DNA of 64,000 bases. It comes from Watersipora subatra (lineage: Eukaryota > Bryozoa > Gymnolaemata > Cheilostomatida > Watersiporidae). Numbering within the stretch: position 1 is the stretch's first letter; the number at the start of each line of letters is the position of its first letter. Location of the stretch: contig NC_088711.1 in NCBI RefSeq assembly GCF_963576615.1, forward strand, positions 19,810,182 through 19,874,181. The letters run 5' to 3'. Below are positions 27,901 to 39,900 of the stretch, in pieces. The notes beneath the pieces are model-generated. The model was not told where the DNA came from and did no database searches. It saw only the letters and a list, made by a program, of their open reading frames with translations. The translations under genes were made by a program, and so were the position numbers.

Positions 27901-30900
27901 TAGAGAATCTAGCCATACATTTCATTGGCATCAAAACCCGATTCCTTGTTTGTAAACAATCCGAAATCGATCCAAAGTATAACCGGGATATGAAGGGTTC
28001 AAATCAGCATTATCATTAACATTTGGAAGCTACTGCTTTTAAAAACCAAAAAAAACGTTATCACAACGCCCGAGGTGGGGCTCGAACCCACGACCCTGGA
28101 ATTAAGAGTCCCATGCTTTACCGACTAAACCACCCGGGCTGATGTAGCAATACTTTTGTGTTACACTCATCATTGGGATAAAACAAATGTTACTTGGAAG
28201 CATACATTAGACCAAACAATCTTGAAAATCGCAACATAAAACCAACCAACAAAATCCACATTCACCAACAATGAATGCACTATACAAAAATTTGTAACAA
28301 AAAAACAAAAACAAGTATCGTGTGAACCAGTAAGATAGAGAATCTAGTCATACATCATTTTATTGGCATCGAAACTTAATTTTTGGTTCGTAAACAATCC
28401 GAAATTGATCCAAAGTATAACCGGGATAAGAACGGTTCAAATCAGCACTAGCATTAACATTTCGAAGCTACTGCTTTCAAAAACCGAAGAAAAAATGTGA
28501 AACCACGCCCGAGGTGGGGCTCGAACCCACGACCCTGGGATTAAGAGTCCCATGCTCTACCGACTGAGCCACCCGGGCTGATGTACCAGTACTTTTGCGT
28601 TACACTCATCATTGGGATAAAACAAATGTTACTTGGAAGCATACGTTGCACTAAACAATCTTGAAAATCGCAACATGAAACCAACCACCAAAAGCTACAT
28701 TCACCAACAATGAATGCGCTATACAAGAAATTGTAAGAAAAATACAAAGAACAAGTATCGTGTGAACCAGTAAGATAGAGAATCTAGTCATACATTTCAT
28801 TGGCATCAAAACCCGATTCCTTGTTTTTAAACAATCCGAAATCGATCCAAAGTATAACCGGAAGATGAAGGGTTCAAATCAGCACTTTCATTAACATTTG
28901 GAAGCTACTGCTTTTAAAAACCAAAAAAAACATCACCACAACGCACGAGGTGGGGTTCGAACCCTCGACCCTGGAATTAAGAGTCCCATGCTCTACCGAC
29001 TGAGCCACCCGGGCTGATGTACCAGCACTTTTGCGTTACACTCATCATTGGGATAAAACAAATGTTACTTGGAAGCATACATTAGACCAAACAATCTTGA
29101 AAATCGCAACATAAAACCAACCAACAAAATCGACATTCACCAACAATGAATGCACTATACAAAAATTTGTAACAAAAAAACAAAAACAAGTATCGTGTGA
29201 ACCAGTAAGATAGAGAATCTAGCCATACATTTCATTGGCATCAAAACCCGATTCCTTGTTTGTAAACAATCCGAAATCGATCCAAAGTATAACCGGAAGA
29301 TGAAGGGTTCAAATCAGCACTTTCATTAACATTTGGAAGCTACTGCTTTTAAAAACCAAAAAAAACATCACCACAACGCACGAGGTGGGGTTCGAACCCT
29401 CGACCCTGGGATTAAGAGTCCCATGCTCTACCGACTGAGCCACCCGGGCTGATGTAGCAATACTTTTGCGTTACACTAATCATTGGGATAAAACAAATGC
29501 TACTTGGAAGCATACGTCGCGCTAAACAATCTTGAAAATCGCAACATGAAACCAACCACCAAAAGCCACATTCACCAACAATGAATGCGCTATACAAGAA
29601 ATTGTAAGAAAAATACAAAGAACAAGTATCGTGTGAACCAGTAAGATAGAGAATCTAGTCATACATCAGTTCATTGGCATCGAAACTTGATTTTTTTGTT
29701 CGTAAACAATCCGAAATCGATCCAAAGTATAACCGGGATAAGAAGGGTTCAAATCAGCATTAGCATTAACATTTCGAAGCTACTGCTTTCAAAAACCGAA
29801 GAAAAAATGTGAAAACAACGCCCGAGGTGGGGCTCGAACCCACGACCCTGGGATTAAGAGTCCCATGCTCTACCGACTGAGCCACCCGGGCTGATGTAGC
29901 AATACTTTTGTGTTACACTCATCATTGGGATAAAACAAATGTTACTTGGAAGCATACATTAGACCAAACAATCTTGAAAATCGCAACATAAAACCAACCA
30001 ACAAAATCCACATTCACCAACAATGAATGCACTATACAAAAATTTGTAACAAAAAAACAAAAACAAGTATCGTGTGAACCAGTAAGATAGAGAATCTAGT
30101 CATACATCATTTTATTGGCATCGAAACTTAATTTTTGGTTCGTAAACAATCCGAAATTGATCCAAAGTATAACCGGGATAAGAACGGTTCAAATCAGCAC
30201 TAGCATTAACATTTCGAAGCTACTGCTTTCAAAAACCGAAGAAAAAATGTGAAACCACGCCCGAGGTGGGGCTCGAACCCACGACCCTGGGATTAAGAGT
30301 CCCATGCTCTACCGACTGAGCCACCCGGGCTGATGTACCAGTACTTTTGCGTTACACTCATCATTGGGATAAAACAAATGTTACTTGGAAGCATACGTTG
30401 CACTAAACAATCTTGAAAATCGCAACATGAAACCAACCACCAAAAGCTACATTCACCAACAATGAATGCGCTATACAAGAAATTGTAAGAAAAATACAAA
30501 GAACAAGTATCGTGTGAACCAGTAAGATAGAGAATCTAGTCATACATTTCATTGGCATCAAAACCCGATTCCTTGTTTTTAAACAATCCGAAATCGATCC
30601 AAAGTATAACCGGAAGATGAAGGGTTCAAATCAGCACTTTCATTAACATTTGGAAGCTACTGCTTTTAAAAACCAAAAAAAACATCACCACAACGCACGA
30701 GGTGGGGTTCGAACCCTCGACCCTGGAATTAAGAGTCCCATGCTCTACCGACTGAGCCACCCGGGCTGATGTACCAGCACTTTTGCGTTACACTCATCAT
30801 TGGGATAAAACAAATGTTACTTGGAAGCATACATTAGACCAAACAATCTTGAAAATCGCAACATAAAACCAACCAACAAAATCGACATTCACCAACAATG

Positions 30901-33900
30901 AATGCACTATACAAAAATTTGTAACAAAAAAACAAAAACAAGTATCGTGTGAACCAGTAAGATAGAGAATCTAGCCATACATTTCATTGGCATCAAAACC
31001 CGATTCCTTGTTTGTAAACAATCCGAAATCGATCCAAAGTATAACCGGAAGATGAAGGGTTCAAATCAGCACTTTCATTAACATTTGGAAGCTACTGCTT
31101 TTAAAAACCAAAAAAAACATCACCACAACGCACGAGGTGGGGTTCGAACCCTCGACCCTGGGATTAAGAGTCCCATGCTCTACCGACTGAGCCACCCGGG
31201 CTGATGTAGCAATACTTTTGCGTTACACTAATCATTGGGATAAAACAAATGCTACTTGGAAGCATACGTCGCGCTAAACAATCTTGAAAATCGCAACATG
31301 AAACCAACCACCAAAAGCCACATTCACCAACAATGAATGCGCTATACAAGAAATTGTAAGAAAAATACAAAGAACAAGTATCGTGTGAACCAGTAAGATA
31401 GAGAATCTAGTCATACATCAGTTCATTGGCATCGAAACTTGATTTTTTTGTTCGTAAACAATCCGAAATCGATCCAAAGTATAACCGGGATAAGAAGGGT
31501 TCAAATCAGCATTAGCATTAACATTTCGAAGCTACTGCTTTCAAAAACCGAAGAAAAAATGTGAAAACAACGCCCGAGGTGGGGCTCGAACCCACGACCC
31601 TGGGATTAAGAGTCCCATGCTCTACCGACTGAGCCACCCGGGCTGATGTAGCAATACTTTTGTGTTACACTCATCATTGGGATAAAACAAATGTTACTTG
31701 GAAGCATACATTAGACCAAACAATCTTGAAAATCGCAACATAAAACCAACCAACAAAATCCACATTCACCAACAATGAATGCACTATACAAAAATTTGTA
31801 ACAAAAAAACAAAAACAAGTATCGTGTGAACCAGTAAGATAGAGAATCTAGTCATACATCATTTTATTGGCATCGAAACTTAATTTTTGGTTCGTAAACA
31901 ATCCGAAATTGATCCAAAGTATAACCGGGATAAGAACGGTTCAAATCAGCACTAGCATTAACATTTCGAAGCTACTGCTTTCAAAAACCGAAGAAAAAAT
32001 GTGAAACCACGCCCGAGGTGGGGCTCGAACCCACGACCCTGGGATTAAGAGTCCCATGCTCTACCGACTGAGCCACCCGGGCTGATGTACCAGTACTTTT
32101 GCGTTACACTCATCATTGGGATAAAACAAATGTTACTTGGAAGCATACGTTGCACTAAACAATCTTGAAAATCGCAACATGAAACCAACCACCAAAAGCT
32201 ACATTCACCAACAATGAATGCGCTATACAAGAAATTGTAAGAAAAATACAAAGAACAAGTATCGTGTGAACCAGTAAGATAGAGAATCTAGTCATACATT
32301 TCATTGGCATCAAAACCCGATTCCTTGTTTTTAAACAATCCGAAATCGATCCAAAGTATAACCGGAAGATGAAGGGTTCAAATCAGCACTTTCATTAACA
32401 TTTGGAAGCTACTGCTTTTAAAAACCAAAAAAAACATCACCACAACGCACGAGGTGGGGTTCGAACCCTCGACCCTGGAATTAAGAGTCCCATGCTCTAC
32501 CGACTGAGCCACCCGGGCTGATGTACCAGCACTTTTGCGTTACACTCATCATTGGGATAAAACAAATGTTACTTGGAAGCATACATTAGACCAAACAATC
32601 TTGAAAATCGCAACATAAAACCAACCAACAAAATCGACATTCACCAACAATGAATGCACTATACAAAAATTTGTAACAAAAAAACAAAAACAAGTATCGT
32701 GTGAACCAGTAAGATAGAGAATCTAGCCATACATTTCATTGGCATCAAAACCCGATTCCTTGTTTGTAAACAATCCGAAATCGATCCAAAGTATAACCGG
32801 AAGATGAAGGGTTCAAATCAGCACTTTCATTAACATTTGGAAGCTACTGCTTTTAAAAACCAAAAAAAACATCACCACAACGCACGAGGTGGGGTTCGAA
32901 CCCTCGACCCTGGGATTAAGAGTCCCATGCTCTACCGACTGAGCCACCCGGGCTGATGTAGCAATACTTTTGCGTTACACTAATCATTGGGATAAAACAA
33001 ATGCTACTTGGAAGCATACGTCGCGCTAAACAATCTTGAAAATCGCAACATGAAACCAACCACCAAAAGCCACATTCACCAACAATGAATGCGCTATACA
33101 AGAAATTGTAAGAAAAATACAAAGAACAAGTATCGTGTGAACCAGTAAGATAGAGAATCTAGTCATACATCAGTTCATTGGCATCGAAACTTGATTTTTT
33201 TGTTCGTAAACAATCCGAAATCGATCCAAAGTATAACCGGGATAAGAAGGGTTCAAATCAGCATTAGCATTAACATTTCGAAGCTACTGCTTTCAAAAAC
33301 CGAAGAAAAAATGTGAAAACAACGCCCGAGGTGGGGCTCGAACCCACGACCCTGGGATTAAGAGTCCCATGCTCTACCGACTGAGCCACCCGGGCTGATG
33401 TAGCAATACTTTTGCGTTACACTCATCATTGGGATAAAACAAATGTTACTTGGAAGCATACGTTGAACCATACAATCTTGAAAATCGCAACATAAAACCA
33501 ACCACTGAAGGCCAAATTCACCAACAACGAATGCGCTATACAAGAAATTGTAAGAAAGTTACAAAAACAAGTATCGTGTGAACCAGTAAGAGAGAGAATC
33601 TAGTCATACATCATTTTATTGGCATTGAAACTTAATTTTTGGTTCGTAAACAATCCGAAATTGATCCAAAAGTATAGTGGGGTAAGAAGGGTTCAAATCA
33701 GCACTATCATTAACATTTGGAAGCTATTGCTTTCAAAAACCGAAGAAAAAATGTGAAAACAACGCCCGAGGTGGGGCTCGAACCCACGACCCTGGGATTA
33801 AGTGTCCCATGCTCTACCGACTGAGCCACCCGGGCTGATGTAGCAATACTTTTGCGTTACACTCATCATTGGGATAAAACAAATGTTACTTGGAAGCATA

Positions 33901-36900
33901 CGTTGAACCATACCATCTGAAAATCGCAACATAAAACCAACGACCAAAATCCACATTCTCCAACAATGAATGTACCATACAAGAAATTGTAAGAAAAATA
34001 CAAAAACAAGTATCGTGTGAACCAGTAAGATAGAGAATCTAGTCATACATTTCATTGGCATCAAAACTAGATTTTCTGTTCGTAAACAATCCGAAGTTGA
34101 TCCTAAAGTATAGTGGGGTAAGAAGGGTTCAAATCAGCACTATCAATAACATTTCGAAGCTACTGCTTTCAAAAACCGAAAAAAAAATGTGAAAACAACG
34201 CCCGAGGTGGGGCTCGAACCCACGACTCGGGGATTAAGAGACCCATGCTCTACCGACTGAGCCACCCGGGCTGATGTACCATGGCTTTTGTGTTACACTC
34301 ATCATTGGGATAAAACAAATGCTACTTGGACGCATACGTCGCGCTAAACAATCTTGAAAATCGCAACATGAAACCAACCACCAAAAGCCACATTCACCAA
34401 CAATGAATGCGCTATACAAGAAATTGTAAGAAAAATACAAAGAACAAGTATCGTGTGAACCAGTAAGATAGAGAATCTAGTCATACATCAGTTCATTGGC
34501 ATCGAAACTTGATTTTTTGTTCGTAAACAATCCGAAATCGATCCAAAGTATAACCGGGATAAGAAGGGTTCAAATCAGCATTAGCATTAACATTTCGAAG
34601 CTACTGCCTTCAAAAACCGAAGAAAAAATGTGAAAACAACGCCCGAGGTGGGGCTCGAACCCACGACCCTGGGATTAAGAGTCCCATGCTCTACCGACTG
34701 AGCCACCCGGGCTGATGTAGCAATACTTTTGCGTTACACTCATCATTGGGATAAAACAAATGTTACTTGGAAACATACATTGGACCAAACAATTTTGAAA
34801 ATTGCGACATAAAACCAACCACCAAAATCCACATTCACCAACAATGAATATACTATACAAAAATTTGTAAGAAAAGTACAAAAACAAGTATCGTGTGAAC
34901 CAGTAAGATAGAGAATCTAGTCATACATCATTTTATTGACATCGAAACTTAATTTTTGGTTCGTAAACAATCCAAAATTGATCCAAAAGTATAACGGGGA
35001 TAAGAAGGGTTCAAATCAGCACTATCAATAACATTTGGAAGCTACTGCTTTCAAAAACCGAAAAAAAAATGTGAAAACAACGCCCGAGGTGGGGCTCGAA
35101 CCCACGACCCTGGGATTAAGAGTCCCATGCTCTACCGACTGAGCCACCCGGGCTGATGTACCAGTACTTTTGTGTTACACTCATGATTGAGATAAAACAA
35201 ATGTTACTTGGAAGCATACATTGAACCATACCATCTGAAAATCGCAACATAAAACCAACCACCAAAAGCTACATTCACCAACAATGAATGCGCTATACAA
35301 GAAATTGTAAGAAAAATACAAAGAACAAGTATCGTGTGAACCAGTAAGATAGAGAATCTAGCCATACATTTCATTGGCATCAAAACCCGATTCCTTGTTT
35401 TTAAACAATCCGAAATCGATCCAAAGTATAACCGGGATATGAAGGGTTCAAATCAGCATTATCATTAACATTTGGAAGCTACTGCTTTTAAAAACCAAAA
35501 AAAACATCACCACAACGCACGAGGTGGGGTTCGAACCCTCGACCCTGGAATTAAGAGTCCCATGCTCTACCGACTGAGCCACCCGGGCTGATGTACCAGC
35601 ACTTTTGCGTTACACTCATCATTGGGATAAAACAAATGTTACTTGGAAGCATACATTAGACCAAACAATCTTGAAAATCGCAACATAAAACCAACCAACA
35701 AAATCGACATTCACCAACAATGAATGCACTATACAAAAATTTGTAAGAAAAATACAAAAACAAGTATCGTGTGAACCAGTAAGATAGAGAATCTAGTCAT
35801 ACAACATTTTATTGGCATCGAAACTTATTCTTCGGTTCGAAAACAATCCGAAATTGATCCAAAGTATAACCGGGATAAGAAGGTTCAAATCAGCACTATC
35901 ATTAACATTTGGAAGCTACTGCTTTCAAAAACCAAAGAAAACATATGAAAACAACGCCCGAGGTGGGGCTCAAACCCACGACCCTGGGATTAAGAATCCC
36001 ATGGTCTACCGGCTGAGCCACCCGGGCTGATGTACCAGTACTTTTGTGTTACAATCATTATTGGGATAAAACAAATGTTACTTGGAAGCATACGTTGAAC
36101 CATACAATCTTGAAAATCGCAACATAAAACCAACCACCAAAAGCTGCATTCGCCAACAATGAATGTGTTATACAAAAAATTGTTTGAAAAATACAAAAAC
36201 AAGTATCGTGTGAACCAGTAAGATAGAAAATCTAGTCATACACCATTTTATTGGCATCGAAACTTAATTTTTTGTTCGTAAACAATCCGAAATTGATCCA
36301 AAATATAACCGGGATAAGAAGGGTTCAAATCAGCACTAGCATTAACATTTCGAACCTACTGCTTTCAAAAACCAAAGAAAACATGTGAAAACAATGCCCG
36401 AGGTGGGGCTCGAACCCACGACCCTGGGATTAAGAGTCCCATGCTCTACCGACTGAGCCACCCGAGCTGATGTACCAGTACTTTTGCGTTACACTCATCA
36501 TTGGGATAAAACAAATGTTACTTGGAAGCATACGTTGGACCAAACAATCTTGAAAATCGCAACATAATAAGAAAGTTACAAAAACAAGTATCGTGTGAAC
36601 CAGTAAGATAGAGAATCTAGCCATACATTTCATTGGCATCAAAACCCGATTCCTTGTTTGTAAACAATCCGAAATCGATCCAAAGTATAACCGGGATATG
36701 AAGGGTTCAAATCAGCATTATCATTAACATTTGGAAGCTACTGCTTTTAAAAACCAAAAAAAACGTTATCACAACGCCCGAGGTGGGGCTCGAACCCACG
36801 ACCCTGGAATTAAGAGTCCCATGCTTTACCGACTAAACCACCCGGGCTGATGTAGCAATACTTTTGTGTTACACTCATCATTGGGATAAAACAAATGTTA

Positions 36901-39900
36901 CTTGGAAGCATACATTAGACCAAACAATCTTGAAAATCGCAACATAAAACCAACCAACAAAATCCACATTCACCAACAATGAATGCACTATACAAAAATT
37001 TGTAACAAAAAAACAAAAACAAGTATCGTGTGAACCAGTAAGATAGAGAATCTAGTCATACATCATTTTATTGGCATCGAAACTTAATTTTTGGTTCGTA
37101 AACAATCCGAAATTGATCCAAAGTATAACCGGGATAAGAACGGTTCAAATCAGCACTAGCATTAACATTTCGAAGCTACTGCTTTCAAAAACCGAAGAAA
37201 AAATGTGAAACCACGCCCGAGGTGGGGCTCGAACCCACGACCCTGGGATTAAGAGTCCCATGCTCTACCGACTGAGCCACCCGGGCTGATGTACCAGTAC
37301 TTTTGCGTTACACTCATCATTGGGATAAAACAAATGTTACTTGGAAGCATACGTTGCACTAAACAATCTTGAAAATCGCAACATGAAACCAACCACCAAA
37401 AGCTACATTCACCAACAATGAATGCGCTATACAAGAAATTGTAAGAAAAATACAAAGAACAAGTATCGTGTGAACCAGTAAGATAGAGAATCTAGCCATA
37501 CATTTCATTGGCATCAAAACCCGATTCCTTGTTTTTAAACAATCCGAAATCGATCCAAAGTATAACCGGAAGATGAAGGGTTCAAATCAGCACTTTCATT
37601 AACATTTGGAAGCTACTGCTTTTAAAAACCAAAAAAAACATCACCACAACGCACGAGGTGGGGTTCGAACCCTCGACCCTGGGATTAAGAGTCCCATGCT
37701 CTACCGACTGAGCCACCCGGGCTGATGTAGCAATACTTTTGCGTTACACTCATCATTGGGATAAAACAAATGCTACTTGGAAGCATACGTCGCGCTAAAC
37801 AATCTTGAAAATCGCAACATGAAACCAACCACCAAAAGCCACATTCACCAACAATGAATGCGCTATACAAGAAATTGTAAGAAAAATACAAAGAACAAGT
37901 ATCGTGTGAACCAGTAAGATAGAGAATCTAGTCATACATCAGTTCATTGGCATAGAAACTTGATTTTTTTGTTCGTAAACAATCCGAAATCGATCCAAAG
38001 TATAACCGGGATAAGAAGGGTTCAAATCAGCATTAGCATTAACATTTCGAAGCTACTGCTTTCAAAAACCGAAGAAAAAATGTGAAAACAACGCCCGAGG
38101 TGGGGCTCGAACCCACGACCCTGGGATTAAGAGTCCCATGCTCTACCGACTGAGCCACCCGGGCTGATGTAGCAATACTTTTGCGTTACACTCATCATTG
38201 GGATAACACAAATGTTACTTGGAAGCATACGTTGAACCATACAATCTTGAAAATCGCAACATAATACCAACCACTGAAGGCCAAATTCACCAACAACGAA
38301 TGCGCTATACAAGAAATTGTAAGAAAGTTACAAAAACAAGTATCGTGTGAACCAGTAAGATAGAGAATCTAGTCATACATCATTTCATTGGCATCAAAAC
38401 CCGATTCCTTGTTTTTAAACAATCCGAAATCGATCCAAAGTATAACCGGAAGATGAAGGGTTCAAATCAGCACTTTCATTAACATTTGGAAGCTACTGCT
38501 TTTAAAAACCAAAAAAAACATCACCACAACGCACGAGGTGGGGTTCGAACCCTCGACCCTGGAATTAAGAGTCCCATGCTCTACCGACTGAGCCACCCGG
38601 GCTGATGTACCAGCACTTTTGCGTTACACTCATCATTGGGATAAAACAAATGTTACTTGGAAGCATACATTAGACCAAACAATCTTGAAAATCGCAACAT
38701 AAAACCAACCAACAAAATCGACATTCACCAACAATGAATGCACTATACAAAAATTTGTAACAAAAAAACAAAAACAAGTATCGTGTGAACCAGTAAGATA
38801 GAGAATCTAGCCATACATTTCATTGGCATCAAAACCCGATTCCTTGTTTGTAAACAATCCGAAATCGATCCAAAGTATAACCGGAAGATGAAGGGTTCAA
38901 ATCAGCACTTTCATTAACATTTGGAAGCTACTGCTTTTAAAAACCAAAAAAAACATCACCACAACGCACGAGGTGGGGTTCGAACCCTCGACCCTGGGAT
39001 TAAGAGTCCCATGCTCTACCGACTGAGCCACCCGGGCTGATGTAGCAATACTTTTGCGTTACACTAATCATTGGGATAAAACAAATGCTACTTGGAAGCA
39101 TACGTCGCGCTAAACAATCTTGAAAATCGCAACATGAAACCAACCACCAAAAGCCACATTCACCAACAATGAATGCGCTATACAAGAAATTGTAAGAAAA
39201 ATACAAAGAACAAGTATCGTGTGAACCAGTAAGATAGAGAATCTAGTCATACATCAGTTCATTGGCATCGAAACTTGATTTTTTGTTCGTAAACAATCCG
39301 AAATCGATCCAAAGTATAACCGGGATAAGAAGGGTTCAAATCAGCATTAGCATTAACATTTCGAAGCTACTGCCTTCAAAAACCGAAGAAAAAATGTGAA
39401 AACAACGCCCGAGGTGGGGCTCGAACCCACGACCCTGGGATTAAGAGTCCCATGCTCTACCGACTGAGCCACCCGGGCTGATGTAGCAATACTTTTGCGT
39501 TACACTCATCATTGGGATAAAACAAATGTTACTTGGAAACATACATTGGACCAAACAATTTTGAAAATTGCGACATAAAACCAACCACCAAAATCCACAT
39601 TCACCAACAATGAATATACTATACAAAAATTTGTAAGAAAAGTACAAAAACAAGTATCGTGTGAACCAGTAAGATAGAGAATCTAGTCATACATCATTTT
39701 ATTGACATCGAAACTTAATTTTTGGTTCGTAAACAATCCAAAATTGATCCAAAAGTATAACGGGGATAAGAAGGGTTCAAATCAGCACTATCAATAACAT
39801 TTGGAAGCTACTGCTTTCAAAAACCGAAAAAAAAATGTGAAAACAACGCCCGAGGTGGGGCTCGAACCCACGACCCTGGGATTAAGAGTCCCATGCTCTA

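Noticed and set aside
22716..36030. Plus-strand 72-residue frames (MASKLILRFENN...) repeated three times
   Set aside because: They are the antisense of one spacer type running into the tRNA and are present only where a unit was duplicated.
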